A stretch of DNA of 64,000 nucleotides from an uncultured Eubacterium sp. (GCA_934351445.1 CAKRIZ010000004.1:1-64000); one strand, 5' to 3'. Counted from the stretch's first letter, positions 18,639 to 27,989 are shown. Numbers and translations are program-made. The notes: generated from the letters alone by a model not told the origin.

Positions 18639-18712
18639 ATGCAAAATCCCATCGGCGAAGCCAATTTGGAATGGATTTTGCATCGTAACGGTGAGGGTAC
18701 TGAACAGTTACG
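18639..18712 (+). repeat. Leader double hairpin, family copy B
   Basis: Two perfectly adjacent inverted repeats precede ftsZ: ATGCAAAATCC/GGATTTTGCAT (18639-18683, 11-bp arms) and CGTAAC/GTTACG (18684-18712) with GGTGAGGGTACTGAACA between the arms. The second hairpin is nearly identical to that of copy A at 6566-6592. It sits 66 bases before the ftsZ start and after ftsQ, with no T-run, so it is not a classical terminator. Confidence 0.7.
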
Positions 18713-18778
18713 AATTGAGAATATTTGGATAAGGCGCTAAGTTCGTGCGCATATATGAGGATAGAGGAGGACAAGCTC

Positions 18779-20029
18779 TTGTTAGAGATTACAACCACAG
18801 GTGCAGACAATAATGCGAAAATCATTGTGATCGGTGTCGGAGGTGCCGGAAACAATGCGGTAAATAGAATGATTGATGAGAATATCGGCGGTGTCGAGTT
18901 CGTAGGGGTGAATACGGATAAACAGGCATTGGCGCTTTGTAAGGCTCCTACATTGATCCAGATTGGAGAAAAGCTCACCAAAGGTCTGGGTGCAGGTGCC
19001 CAGCCGGAGATCGGAATGAAAGCCGCAGAGGAGAGTGCGGATGATCTGTCCAACGCAATCGAGGGTGCAGATATGGTGTTCGTAACCTGTGGTATGGGAG
19101 GCGGAACCGGAACCGGTGCAGCTCCTGTAGTAGCCAAGATCGCAAAGGATATGGGTATATTGACGGTCGGTGTTGTGACGAAACCGTTTAAGTTCGAGGC
19201 AAAGCAGCGTATGGTCAATGCAGTTTCCGGTATTGAACGTCTGAATGACAGTGTGGATACGCTGATTGTGATCCCTAATGATAAGCTGCTCGAGATTGTA
19301 GACCGCCGCACAACGATGCCGGATGCACTCAAGAAGGCAGACGAAGTGTTGCAGCAGTCTGTACAGGGTATCACAGACCTGATCAACCTGCCGGCTCTGA
19401 TTAATCTGGATTTTGCAGATGTACAGACAGTCATGAAGGATAAAGGTCTGGCACACATCGGAATCGGTGAAGCACACGGTGATGACAAGGCGCTCGAAGC
19501 TGTCAAACTGGCAGTTGCCAGTCCGTTGCTGGAGACTACAATCAATGGTGCATCGCACGTGATTATCAATATTTCCGGAGATATTTCTTTGATTGATGCC
19601 AGTGATGCAGCCGGTTATGTACAGGATCTGGCCGGTGATGAGGCAAATATTATCTTTGGTGCCAAGTATGATGAGTCTATGACGGATACAGCCAAGATTA
19701 CGGTGATTGCGACCGGACTTGAGGCAAACAAAAAGCCTTCTGTGACACCTCTGATGAGTGGCATGAAATATTCAACCGGAACGACAGCCGGTACGGCAGG
19801 CGCAACCAGACCGATGAACAGTGGATTGACAAGCCGCAGTGGTTTATCCGGCGCTGCAGGCGGTACATATTCGCGTGGGCTGGGTGCAGCCGGTACAGCA
19901 GCAGGTGCGACGCCTGTGACACCGGTAAATCCGGCATTCACAGGTATCCAGAAGCCCAAGAGACCGGAGAGCAGTGTGCCTGAGAAGGACATCCAGATTC
20001 CGACTTTCTTAAAGAACACAAGAAGATAA
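18779..20029 (+). CDS. ftsZ: Cell division GTPase FtsZ
   Basis: The tubulin-like GTPase that forms the Z-ring. The 416-residue protein has the N-terminal GTPase domain ([15 protein letters not shown] at about 17-31, the tubulin signature [10 protein letters not shown] near 105), the T7 synergy loop region NLDFADV, a Gly/Thr/Ala-rich linker from about 325 and the C-terminal FtsA/SepF-binding peptide ending in [11 protein letters not shown] place the start at the TTG at 18779, 8 bases after GAGGAGG; ATG 18755 and TTG 18725 lack such a site. No ftsA lies upstream, so membrane tethering probably depends on another partner. Confidence 0.97.
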   Translation: MLEITTTGADNNAKIIVIGVGGAGNNAVNRMIDENIGGVEFVGVNTDKQALALCKAPTLIQIGEKLTKGLGAGAQPEIGMKAAEESADDLSNAIEGADMVFVTCGMGGGTGTGAAPVVAKIAKDMGILTVGVVTKPFKFEAKQRMVNAVSGIERLNDSVDTLIVIPNDKLLEIVDRRTTMPDALKKADEVLQQSVQGITDLINLPALINLDFADVQTVMKDKGLAHIGIGEAHGDDKALEAVKLAVASPLLETTINGASHVIINISGDISLIDASDAAGYVQDLAGDEANIIFGAKYDESMTDTAKITVIATGLEANKKPSVTPLMSGMKYSTGTTAGTAGATRPMNSGLTSRSGLSGAAGGTYSRGLGAAGTAAGATPVTPVNPAFTGIQKPKRPESSVPEKDIQIPTFLKNTRR

Positions 20030-20084
20030 AAATTACAAATTAAAAATCATGATTTAAAAATCGCAGCTTTTGACGAATGAAAAG

Positions 20085-20118
20085 ATAGACAATTCCGACC
20101 GTGGGTTGTCTATTTTTT
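20085..20118 (+). terminator. Intrinsic terminator after ftsZ
   Basis: ATAGACAA/TTGTCTAT stem with a 13-base loop followed by TTTTT ends the division cluster. The T-run is shared with a perfect palindrome immediately downstream. Confidence 0.85.
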
Positions 20119-20147
20119 GTGTGATAGGAAATTCCTATCACACAAAA
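20115..20147. repeat. 33-base perfect palindrome beside the ftsZ terminator
   Basis: TTTTGTGTGATAGGAA and its exact reverse complement flank a single A. It overlaps the T-run of the ftsZ terminator. It may strengthen termination in both directions, be a protein-binding site, or be a remnant of a small mobile palindrome. Confidence 0.8.
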
Positions 20148-20183
20148 TGCTCCGCAAGGATTCTTTTTCTATGATGGGCTTAA

Positions 20184-20217
20184 TACGACAAAATCTGCAT
20201 GCTTTTAGCGGTATAAT
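20184..20217 (+). promoter_or_regulatory. Candidate Spo0A-type promoter of spoIIGA-sigE
   Basis: A consensus TATAAT (20212-20217) lies 35 bases before the spoIIGA start and no good -35 hexamer stands 17 bases upstream. Instead TACGACA (20184-20190), one mismatch from the Spo0A box TTCGACA, lies about 21 bases before the -10. The Bacillus subtilis spoIIG promoter is also Spo0A-dependent with an abnormal spacing. The function here is inferred. Confidence 0.5.
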
Positions 20218-20252
20218 CTTTGTTATCAAGGCGGTAGGGAGGGAATGCATAT

Positions 20253-21044
20253 GTGGAGCTGACGATATACATAGATGTGCTGTGGCTGCGTACTTTTTTT
20301 GTGGAGCTGCAGGTATGTCTGTTTCTGAATCTGTGGATGAAACGGGAATGTCCGGTGATACATATTTTATGGGTGAATGCGGTGGCGGCAGCACTGCAGA
20401 TTGGCATATTTGTGCTGGCAGGATATGGAGTCATCGTTATGGCTGGAGGAATCATGCTGCGTGCAGTGGTGATCTGTTTTTTATTCCACCCACAGACAGC
20501 AGGTGTATTTTTACGCCTTTTTTCCTGGGGAATGGTGGCAACGGTTGCGATCGGAGGGATTCTTGGCATTGCGCAGGCATATCTGCCAGAAAGCTGCTGG
20601 TTTGCCCTTGGATGTGTGATATGTGCCTGCAGCATGCTGGTTTCATTGGTATTGGAGGAACGGCGTATGCTGCATGATGAGAGACTCTGTCGTGTTACCT
20701 TGCATCAGGGAGCGTCTGCGGTGGAAGTCGTGGGACTCTATGATACCGGAAACCGGCTGAATGATCCATATGTACATGCACCCGTCTATATATTGGCAGA
20801 AGCTGAGTATACCCGGTTGATCGGCGAGAGTACGGCTGCACGATTGATCCCATATCTCACCGTCGGAGCGTCCGGCCGGCTGATGGAGGTCACGACGATC
20901 GATGCATTGGAATGGAATGGTGGCAGGCAGATGGAAGTTGTGATCGGCAGGGCAGATGATGCAGTCTTTGCAGGCAAGGATTACCGGATGATCCTGCCGG
21001 CGGCGTTTGATTTTTGCTTGAAAGGAGACAATGGATGTACATAA
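20253..21044 (+). CDS. spoIIGA: Sigma-E processing peptidase SpoIIGA
   Basis: The membrane-embedded aspartic protease that cleaves pro-sigma-E in the mother cell. The 263-residue protein has five hydrophobic segments in its N-terminal half and a cytoplasmic C-terminal half with the catalytic signature D164-T-G-N ([11 protein letters not shown]). The start is a GTG at 20253 with GGGAGGGA upstream; the nearby ATG at 20251 reads into a stop at once. It overlaps sigE by ten bases, the usual pairing. Confidence 0.93.
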   Translation: MELTIYIDVLWLRTFFVELQVCLFLNLWMKRECPVIHILWVNAVAAALQIGIFVLAGYGVIVMAGGIMLRAVVICFLFHPQTAGVFLRLFSWGMVATVAIGGILGIAQAYLPESCWFALGCVICACSMLVSLVLEERRMLHDERLCRVTLHQGASAVEVVGLYDTGNRLNDPYVHAPVYILAEAEYTRLIGESTAARLIPYLTVGASGRLMEVTTIDALEWNGGRQMEVVIGRADDAVFAGKDYRMILPAAFDFCLKGDNGCT

Positions 21045-21772
21045 AAATTAATGTACCAAATCGCTTTCAACTAAAGATGATACCGACCTTATATACGATG
21101 TTGTTTCACAAGGAGCGGGAGATACATTATATTGGCGGCGCGGAGGTCCTGCCGCCGCCACTTGCAGCAGAGCGTGAGCGGGAGTGTATCCTGCTCATGG
21201 GAGATAACTGTGCAGAGGCGCGCAAAGAACTCATTGAGCACAATCTGCGGCTGGTTGTCTATATTGCTAAAAAATTCGATAATACCGGTGTCGGGGTGGA
21301 GGATCTGATCTCCATTGGCACGATCGGACTCATCAAGGCAATCAATACATTTGACCCGGATAAAAAGATCAAGCTGGCGACCTATGCATCGCGCTGTATT
21401 GAAAATGAGATACTCATGTATCTGAGGCGCAACAGTAAAACACGCATGGAGGTATCGATCGATGAGCCGTTGAACGTAGACTGGGATGGAAATGAACTGT
21501 TGCTGTCAGATATTCTGGGCACTGACGAAGATGTGATCTCAAAGGACATCGAAAACGAGGTCGAAAAAAAGCTGCTCGGCAATGCAATCGAACACTTATC
21601 TGACCGTGAGCGTCAGATTGTAGAACTGCGGTTTGGTCTTCATCAGCCGGATGGAAAAGAACTGACACAAAAGGAAGTCGCCGATACACTCGGCATCTCC
21701 CAGTCCTATATTTCACGGTTGGAAAAAAAGATCATGAAACGACTGAAAAAAGAGATAATTCGCTTTGAATAA
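21035..21772 (+). CDS. sigE: RNA polymerase sporulation sigma factor sigma-E
   Basis: The early mother-cell sigma factor, 245 residues. The N-terminal 30 or so residues form the pro-sequence, and the segment [13 protein letters not shown] matches the cleavage region of known pro-sigma-E. Region 2 ([27 protein letters not shown]), and region 4 with the helix-turn-helix ([22 protein letters not shown]) follow. The ATG at 21035 overlaps the end of spoIIGA and has AAAGGAG upstream. In Bacillus sigG follows directly; here a beta-CASP gene intervenes and sigG is inverted. Confidence 0.96.
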   Translation: MYIKINVPNRFQLKMIPTLYTMLFHKEREIHYIGGAEVLPPPLAAERERECILLMGDNCAEARKELIEHNLRLVVYIAKKFDNTGVGVEDLISIGTIGLIKAINTFDPDKKIKLATYASRCIENEILMYLRRNSKTRMEVSIDEPLNVDWDGNELLLSDILGTDEDVISKDIENEVEKKLLGNAIEHLSDRERQIVELRFGLHQPDGKELTQKEVADTLGISQSYISRLEKKIMKRLKKEIIRFE

Positions 21773-21881
21773 TCAGAAAAAAGTGATAAAATAATACAAA
21801 AGAGAGTTTCCAGGGGCTGTAGGAGCGTGTGGTAAAAAGTCAACGAAAGAGCTTAACAAAAAGCGTAAAGGAGATGGGGTT

Positions 21882-23489
21882 ATGTTACTTGAATTTTTGG
21901 GTGCGGCACATGAGGTGACAGGCAGTTGTCATTTTTTACAGTATGAGGATAAGCATCTGCTCGTAGATTGCGGTATGGAGCAGGGACCGGATCTGTATGT
22001 GAATCAGGAGATCCCGGTCAACGCGGCGGCGATCGATACCGTGCTTGTGACACATGCACATATCGATCATTCAGGTCTGCTGCCATTGTTATATGCACAT
22101 GGGTTTCGCGGACGGATCTATTGTACACAGGCAACTTATGAACTGTGTGTGATTATGCTCAAGGACTCAGCACACATTCAGGAGTTTGAGGCAGAATGGC
22201 GCAACCGTAAGGCAAAGAGATCCGGTGGCGCACAGATTGAACCGTTATATACGATGGAAGATGTACAGGGGGTACTGAATCTGTTCACACCATGCATCTA
22301 CGGTGAGACGGTACAGGTCGATGATGCGTTAAAGATCCGCTTTGTGGATGCGGGACATCTGCTTGGTTCTTCTTCGATTGAATTGTGGGTAACGGAAAAA
22401 GAAAAAGAGGTCAAACTCGTATTTTCCGGAGATATCGGACAAGGCAATAAGCCGCTCATCAAGTCTCCGACATTTTTGGAAGAGGCAGATTATGTGATCA
22501 TGGAGTCTACTTACGGAGACAGGGAACACAACCTTCCGGTAGATTATGCAACGGAACTGGCAGAGGTGATCAAACGGACATTTATCCGGGGTGGTAATCT
22601 GGTAATCCCGGCATTCTCTGTCGGACGTACACAGGAGATGCTGTATTTCCTGCGGCGGATCAAGACGGAACATCTGCTTCCGGAATTTGAAAATTTTGAA
22701 GTATATATCGATAGTCCGTTGGCAATCGAGGCAACGAATGTATTTCATAAAAATGTGAAGGAATGTTTTAGTGAGGAAGCACTCGAACTGGTGGAAAAGG
22801 GTATAAACCCGATTCAGTTTCCGGGATTGAAAACAGCGGTAGACAGCAATGCCAGTAAACAGATCAACTTTCTCAAAAAACCAGTTGTCATCATATCTGC
22901 ATCCGGTATGTGCGAGGCAGGACGTATTCGCCATCATTTGAAGCATAACCTGTGGCGTGATGATTCAACGATTCTGTTTGTGGGTTATCAGGTGCCTGGT
23001 ACACTTGGTCATGCACTGCTAAACGGTGCGAAGGAAGTCAAGCTGTTCGGCGAACAGATTGAAGTGCGTGCAGAGATTGTCAATCTGCCCGGTATCAGCG
23101 GTCATGCAGACCGCACAAAGCTGACCGAGTGGGCCGCAGCATTTCAAAAGCATCCACCGAAGCGTGTGTTTGTCGTGCATGGTGAGAATAAAGTGACAGA
23201 TGAATTTGCGATGCATCTGCATAATGAACTCGGTTACGAAGCAGTTGCACCTTATAGTGGCGATATTTATGATTTGTTTACAAATGCCTGTATCAAACAG
23301 GGCAGCCGGACGATGCTGCCGAAGAAAACGAAAAATTCCAGCAAAGCGTCCAGCAATGTATTTGCAAGACTGCTGGCAGCCGGACAGAGACTGTTGGCTG
23401 TTATCAATAGAAATGAAGGTCTGCCCAACAAGGAACTTGCGCGTTTTGCAGACCAGATCAATTCCCTCTGCGACAAATGGGATCGTTAA
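21882..23489 (+). CDS. Metallo-beta-lactamase/beta-CASP ribonuclease-type protein
   Basis: A 535-residue protein of the beta-CASP branch of metallo-beta-lactamases, which process RNA (CPSF73/Ysh1-like). The zinc motif HAHIDHSG lies at about 59-66, SGDIG near 182, and the beta-CASP signatures SASGMCEAGRIRHHL (about 337-351), PGISGHADR (about 403-411) and FVVHGE (about 429-434) follow. A basic C-terminal tail of about 60 residues is less conserved. It is separated from RNase J by the absence of its C-terminal domain. The start ATG at 21882 follows AAAGGAG. It is convergent with sigG; substrate unknown. Confidence 0.88.
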   Translation: MLLEFLGAAHEVTGSCHFLQYEDKHLLVDCGMEQGPDLYVNQEIPVNAAAIDTVLVTHAHIDHSGLLPLLYAHGFRGRIYCTQATYELCVIMLKDSAHIQEFEAEWRNRKAKRSGGAQIEPLYTMEDVQGVLNLFTPCIYGETVQVDDALKIRFVDAGHLLGSSSIELWVTEKEKEVKLVFSGDIGQGNKPLIKSPTFLEEADYVIMESTYGDREHNLPVDYATELAEVIKRTFIRGGNLVIPAFSVGRTQEMLYFLRRIKTEHLLPEFENFEVYIDSPLAIEATNVFHKNVKECFSEEALELVEKGINPIQFPGLKTAVDSNASKQINFLKKPVVIISASGMCEAGRIRHHLKHNLWRDDSTILFVGYQVPGTLGHALLNGAKEVKLFGEQIEVRAEIVNLPGISGHADRTKLTEWAAAFQKHPPKRVFVVHGENKVTDEFAMHLHNELGYEAVAPYSGDIYDLFTNACIKQGSRTMLPKKTKNSSKASSNVFARLLAAGQRLLAVINRNEGLPNKELARFADQINSLCDKWDR

Positions 23490-23508
23490 GACCGGCTGAC
23501 GCAAAAGA

Positions 23509-24285
23509 TTATTTTAGATAGTTTTTCATATGATTCAGGGCAGATTTTTCGAGTCTGGATACCTGTGCCTGTGAGATATGGATCTCCTGAGCCACTTCCA
23601 TCTGTGTCTTGCCCTCAAAGAAACGTAATTTTATGATATAATTCTCCCGCTCACCGAGCCGCTCCATCGCATCAGATAGAGAGAGCGACTCGATCCAGCG
23701 GGATTCTTTGTTTTTCTTGTCTGCAATCTGATCCATGACATAGAGTGTGTCTCCACCGTCTGTATAGACCGGATCATAGAGGCTGACCGGACTCTGGATC
23801 GCATCCAGTGCATAGACGATTTCTTCTTTGGTCAGGCCGGATGCTGCGGCGATTTCTTCCATTGTCGGTTCCTCCTGTGTGCGGTTCATGAGCTGCTCCT
23901 TGGCATGGATCGCCTTGTAGGCGGTATCGCGCAGTGATCTGGAGACGCGGATGCTGCTGTTGTCGCGCAGATAACGGCGCACTTCTCCGATGATCATGGG
24001 CACAGCATAAGTTGAGAACTTGACACCGAGTGTAGGGTCAAAATTATCAATCGATTTCATGAGTCCGATGCATCCGATCTGAAACAGATCATCGATATTG
24101 TCAGTATGACCGGAAAAGCGTCGGATGATAGAGAGTACAAGACGCAGATTTCCTTTGATGTATTCTTCCCTGGCAATTGGATCGCCTTCGCGGATGCGTG
24201 CAAACAGGGCATCTTTTTCATCTTCTTTGAGTATGGGGAGCTTGGCAGTGTTGACACCGCAGATCTCGACTTTGTATGCAGACAT
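23509..24285 (-). CDS. sigG: RNA polymerase sporulation sigma factor sigma-G
   Basis: The late forespore sigma factor, 258 residues. It begins MSAYKVEICGVNTAKLP, typical of sigma-G (the short N-terminal segment bound by its inhibitors), and has region 2 (GNLRLVLSIIRRF, DDLFQIGCIGLMKSIDNFDP), region 3 (EEPTMEEIAAASGL) and region 4 (TQMEVAQEIHISQAQVSRLEKSAL). The ATG at 24285 has GGAGG 8 bases upstream on the minus strand; upstream in-frame codons to 24354 lack a site. It points towards sigE and away from the next gene. Confidence 0.95.
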   Translation of the reverse strand: MSAYKVEICGVNTAKLPILKEDEKDALFARIREGDPIAREEYIKGNLRLVLSIIRRFSGHTDNIDDLFQIGCIGLMKSIDNFDPTLGVKFSTYAVPMIIGEVRRYLRDNSSIRVSRSLRDTAYKAIHAKEQLMNRTQEEPTMEEIAAASGLTKEEIVYALDAIQSPVSLYDPVYTDGGDTLYVMDQIADKKNKESRWIESLSLSDAMERLGERENYIIKLRFFEGKTQMEVAQEIHISQAQVSRLEKSALNHMKNYLK

Positions 24286-24376
24286 GAGGAAAACCTCCGA
24301 AACATGATTTATTACTATCAGTTTGCACGTCTGCCTGAAAAATATACACATCATGAATCATTTGCGTAGCTTGCAG

Positions 24377-24405
24377 TTGAATTATTTTTACACTTCATAT
24401 ATAAT
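24377..24405 (+). promoter_or_regulatory. Strong sigma-A-type promoter
   Basis: TTGAAT, 17 bases, TATAAT. Transcription should begin around 24411-24413, which coincides with the first possible ATG of the following gene. Confidence 0.72.
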
Positions 24406-24412
24406 AGGGGCT

Positions 24413-24859
24413 ATGAAAGATTTGATCCAAGAACGCAATGAAAGAGAAAAAATGGAACACAGCATCGTAAAGTGGTGGAATGTTCATTATATGACACCGG
24501 AAGAATTGCGTGCTGCGCAGCAAGCGGAGAAACAGGAGCAGGTCAGTGTATCTACACAGCCGGGTCAGGAAATGAATGAATCACAGCAGCTACAGACGGC
24601 AGAGGAGGAGCTGCATTCGGTGGAGGAGATACTAGAGCAGCTTGAGCACGAGGCGAAAAAGGATGAAATCCGCAGACGTGAGGAGATCGAGCAGGCAAAG
24701 ATCGAAGCTGAGTCCAATTACAACCAGACTACCGGTGCATATTCCGGCGTCTATGGACAGACAGATGTGGATGAGAAAGACGATGGACAGATACAGGCGA
24801 TTCTCTCTGAAAAGGATGATGCACTGCGCGATCTGATTAAAAAGACCGAAGAAGATTAA
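24413..24859 (+). CDS. Small acidic, Glu/Gln-rich protein, unknown
   Basis: I do not recognise this protein of up to 148 residues. It is rich in E, Q and K with predicted coiled coil (about 60-105), has no membrane segment and no cysteine, and contains a short aromatic stretch VKWWNVHYM near residue 20. The ATG at 24413 lies only seven bases after the -10 hexamer, so the message would be leaderless or nearly so; an alternative ATG at 24452 with AAAGAG upstream would give 135 residues and a 40-base leader. It is divergent from sigG and followed by a terminator and argS. Confidence 0.6.
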   Translation: MKDLIQERNEREKMEHSIVKWWNVHYMTPEELRAAQQAEKQEQVSVSTQPGQEMNESQQLQTAEEELHSVEEILEQLEHEAKKDEIRRREEIEQAKIEAESNYNQTTGAYSGVYGQTDVDEKDDGQIQAILSEKDDALRDLIKKTEED

Positions 24860-24901
24860 CGCATACATCATGCGGAAAAACAGGTAGAAAATAGTTATTA
24901 C

Positions 24902-24925
24902 AAAAAAACGCTATGCGTTTTTTTG
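24902..24925 (+). terminator. Intrinsic terminator before argS
   Basis: AAAAAAACGC, TAT, GCGTTTTTTT: a 10-bp symmetrical stem with T-run; the A-tract would let it also work on the minus strand. Confidence 0.75.
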
Positions 24926-24964
24926 TTTTGCCATGAAACATATACCAAAGGAAAGGAAACGGAT

Positions 24965-26752
24965 ATGAAAAAGTTATTAGACCAGATAACCCAGACAATG
25001 GAGGCAGCCTTTGATGAACTCGGTTTTGACAAGAGCTATGCGCGCGTAACGGTTTCTAACAGACCGGATCTGTGCGAATTTCAGTGTAATGGCGCGATGG
25101 CACTTGCAAAGCAGGCGAAAAAAGCACCGATTGACATTGCAGAACAGATTGCTGCAGTGTTGTCAGGAAATGCGTTGTTTGAGGAGGTTCAGGCTGTAAA
25201 ACCCGGCTTCTTAAATCTGAAGCTGGCCAGGACATATCTGGCTGATTATCTAAAAGAGATGGAAAAGGGCGCAGCAAACGGACATTATGGCTGCGAACGT
25301 GTGGCAAAACCGCAGACGATCATGATCGACTATGGCGGACCGAATGTGGCAAAGCCGCTGCATGTTGGACATCTGCGTTCTGCCGTGATCGGTGAGAGCA
25401 TCAAGCGTATGGGTATTTTTCTCGGAAATACAATGATTGGAGATGTCCATATCGGTGACTGGGGATTGCAGATGGGTCTGATCATTACGGAACTGCGTGA
25501 GCGCAAACCGGATCTGCCGTATTTTAATAATGCTTTTGTGGGAGAATATCCGAAAGAGGCTCCGTTTACGATTTCAGAGCTGGAAGAGATCTATCCGACT
25601 GCCAGCAAAAAGTCAAAAGAGGACGAGAGATATAAGGAACGTGCGATGCAGGCAACCTATGAACTGCAGCATGGCAACCGCGGTTATCAGGCATTGTGGC
25701 ATCATATCCTGAAAGTATCCGTGACTGACCTGAAGAAAAATTACAGGAGACTGAACGTTTCGTTTGAATTGTGGAAGGGCGAGAGTGATGCCCAGCCGTA
25801 TATTCCGGAGATGGTGCGCCGGATGAAGGACGGCGGTTATGCGTATATCAGTGAAGGTGCGCTGGTCGTTGATGTCAAGGAGGAGACCGATACCAAAGAG
25901 ATCCCTCCCTGCATGATCCTGAAGTCAGATGGGGCATCCTTGTACAATACGACGGATCTGGCGACAATTGTACAGCGTATGACATCCTATAATCCGAATG
26001 AGATTATCTATGTTGTGGACAAGCGTCAGGAGCTGTATTTTACGCAGGTATTCCGCTGTGCAAAAAAGACAGGTATCGTCAACGATGATACGAAGCTGTA
26101 TTTCCTTGGATTCGGTACAATGAACGGAAAAGACGGGAAACCGTTCAAGACACGTGAGGGTGGCGTGATGCGTCTGGAGACATTGCTGACGGATATCGAG
26201 GATAAGATGTACGGGAAGATCGTATCAAACCAGAGTGAGAATCAGACAATGACTGATGAGGAGGCACATACGATTGCAGCGCAGATTGCATTGTCAGCCA
26301 TCAAATATGGTGATCTCTCGAATCAGGCATCCAAGGATTATATTTTTGATATTGACAGATTTACTTCGTTTGAGGGAAATACGGGTCCGTATATTCTCTA
26401 TACAATTGTACGTATCAAGTCTATCCTGAACAAATATGTACAGGCCGGACATTCGCGAGTGGGACTTTCTGTGGGCGAGGCTCATTCCGAGAGTGAGAAG
26501 GCACTCCAGCTGGAGCTGGCAAAATTCAATGGAGTGATCGAGTCTGCATTTGCGGAAATGGCACCGCATAGGGTCTGTGCGTATATTTATGATCTGGCAA
26601 ATGCACTCAATCATTTTTATCATGAGACCAAGATTCTGGCAGAACCCGATGAGACGCTGCAGCAGTCATACATTGCCCTGCTTGATCTGACACGTGGTGT
26701 GCTTGAAACCTGTATTGATGTTTTAGGTTTCTCAGCACCTGATAAAATGTAA
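24965..26752 (+). CDS. argS: Arginine-tRNA ligase
   Basis: Charges tRNA-Arg. The 595-residue class I synthetase has the ArgS-specific N-terminal domain (about 1-110), the HIGH-equivalent HVGHLRSAVIGE (about 134-145), the family's relaxed KMSKS region GKPFKTREGGV (about 395-405), and a C-terminal DALR anticodon-binding domain ending GLLDLTRG-like. The start ATG at 24965 follows AAAGGAAAGG; the longer reading from 24923 lacks a site. Expression is probably constitutive; no T-box is seen. Confidence 0.97.
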   Translation: MKKLLDQITQTMEAAFDELGFDKSYARVTVSNRPDLCEFQCNGAMALAKQAKKAPIDIAEQIAAVLSGNALFEEVQAVKPGFLNLKLARTYLADYLKEMEKGAANGHYGCERVAKPQTIMIDYGGPNVAKPLHVGHLRSAVIGESIKRMGIFLGNTMIGDVHIGDWGLQMGLIITELRERKPDLPYFNNAFVGEYPKEAPFTISELEEIYPTASKKSKEDERYKERAMQATYELQHGNRGYQALWHHILKVSVTDLKKNYRRLNVSFELWKGESDAQPYIPEMVRRMKDGGYAYISEGALVVDVKEETDTKEIPPCMILKSDGASLYNTTDLATIVQRMTSYNPNEIIYVVDKRQELYFTQVFRCAKKTGIVNDDTKLYFLGFGTMNGKDGKPFKTREGGVMRLETLLTDIEDKMYGKIVSNQSENQTMTDEEAHTIAAQIALSAIKYGDLSNQASKDYIFDIDRFTSFEGNTGPYILYTIVRIKSILNKYVQAGHSRVGLSVGEAHSESEKALQLELAKFNGVIESAFAEMAPHRVCAYIYDLANALNHFYHETKILAEPDETLQQSYIALLDLTRGVLETCIDVLGFSAPDKM

Positions 26753-26779
26753 TTATATTTTAGAAAGAAGGAATAATAC

Positions 26780-27937
26780 ATGACAAAGATTGACATTGTA
26801 TCCGGATTTTTAGGCGCCGGAAAAACAACATTTATCAAAAAGATGATTGAAGAGGTTTTTACCGGACAGAAGATCGTTCTGATTGAAAATGAATTTGGTG
26901 AGGTCGGTATCGATGGCGGATTTTTGAAAGATTCGGGTATTGAGATTACAGAGATGAATTCTGGCTGTATCTGCTGCTCTCTGGTGGGCGATTTCGGAAA
27001 GAACTTGAATGAAGTGATCGAAAAGTTCCACCCGGATCGCATTCTGATCGAGCCGTCCGGTGTCGGTAAGCTCTCAGACGTCATGAAATCAGTCATGGAT
27101 GTGGAAAAAACGCATGATGTAGCTTTAAACGGGCTGATCACTGTAGTCAATGCTACGAAAGCAAGCAAGCAGATGAAGGCATTCGGTGAATTCTTTAATA
27201 ATCAGATTGCGTATGCGACAACAATTATTTTGAGCCGCACACAGAATGCGACACCGCAGCAGCTTGAGTTATGTGTCAGACAGATGCAGCAGTTAAATGC
27301 AAAGGCTGCGATCATTACGACTCCGTGGGATCAGATCTCCGGTGAAGCAATGCTCAAGGTCATCGAGGGACAGGATTCCCTGGAAATGAAACTGATGGCA
27401 GAAGAACATGCAAAACATGAGCACCACGATCATGAGCATGAACACGATCATGGGCACGAGCATCATCACGACCACGATGAACACCATCATGATCACGACC
27501 ATGACGAACACCATCACGATCATGACCACGACGAGCACCATCACGATCATGATCACGATGAACATCATCATGACCACGAGCATGAACATCATTATGATGA
27601 GAACGGTGTATGCTCCTGCGGTCATCATCATGACCACGAGCATGGCCATCATCATGCCGATGATGTATTCACAAGCTGGGGGAAAGAGACTCCGCATAAG
27701 TATACAAAGACAGAGATCGAGAATATCTTAAAGACACTCAGTGATGACGAGTTCTATGGTACGATTCTCCGTGCAAAAGGTATGGTCGAGAATGCAGATG
27801 GTGGCTGGATCTATTTTGATATGGTTCCCGGCGAGTATGAGCTGCGTGAGGGTGAACCTGATTACACAGGCAGATTGTGCGTGATTGGCTGTGATCTGAA
27901 AGAAGATGAGCTGGAAAAATTATTCCTGCTCGCATAA
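26780..27937 (+). CDS. G3E GTPase (CobW/COG0523) with a long histidine-rich insert
   Basis: A 385-residue P-loop GTPase of the family that handles metal insertion or metal homeostasis. It has Walker A GFLGAGKTT (about 10-18), the metal-binding motif GCICC (about 64-68), EPSGVGK near 95, and a C-terminal COG0523 domain. At residues 210-295 is a histidine tract with about forty His alternating with D and E, including three 27-base tandem units (27479-27559), and a CSCG. The NKxD guanine motif is replaced by SRTQ. A zinc, nickel or cobalt role is likely from the family; which metal is not shown. It is paired with another G3E protein 52 bases downstream. Confidence 0.9.
   Translation: MTKIDIVSGFLGAGKTTFIKKMIEEVFTGQKIVLIENEFGEVGIDGGFLKDSGIEITEMNSGCICCSLVGDFGKNLNEVIEKFHPDRILIEPSGVGKLSDVMKSVMDVEKTHDVALNGLITVVNATKASKQMKAFGEFFNNQIAYATTIILSRTQNATPQQLELCVRQMQQLNAKAAIITTPWDQISGEAMLKVIEGQDSLEMKLMAEEHAKHEHHDHEHEHDHGHEHHHDHDEHHHDHDHDEHHHDHDHDEHHHDHDHDEHHHDHEHEHHYDENGVCSCGHHHDHEHGHHHADDVFTSWGKETPHKYTKTEIENILKTLSDDEFYGTILRAKGMVENADGGWIYFDMVPGEYELREGEPDYTGRLCVIGCDLKEDELEKLFLLA
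27479..27559 (+). repeat. Three 27-base tandem repeats encoding EHHHDHDHD
   Basis: Units begin at 27479, 27506 and 27533, with silent third-base differences (CAC/CAT, GAC/GAT), followed by a partial fourth unit. They encode the core of the metal-binding tract and are prone to length change by slippage. Confidence 0.85.
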
Positions 27938-27989
27938 GCGTTCTGTTCTTTCAATGAAGCAGATGGAGATATAAGGAGATGTAACGAAT

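Noticed and set aside
18637-19569. Minus-strand open frame of 310 codons rich in Ser, Thr and Ile
   Set aside because: Antisense to ftsZ; composition mirrors the sense codons and there is no ribosome site.
20117-20677. Plus-strand open frame over the ftsZ-spoIIGA junction
   Set aside because: It starts in the palindrome, overlaps spoIIGA in another frame and shows no family features.
27479-27559. Regular 27-base repeats that might suggest a CRISPR array
   Set aside because: Units are tandem without spacers and code for a His/Asp tract in frame.
27293-27697. Minus-strand Met/Val-rich frame that looks like a membrane protein
   Set aside because: It is the reverse of the histidine codon repeats (ATG/GTG from CAT/CAC), a pure composition effect.
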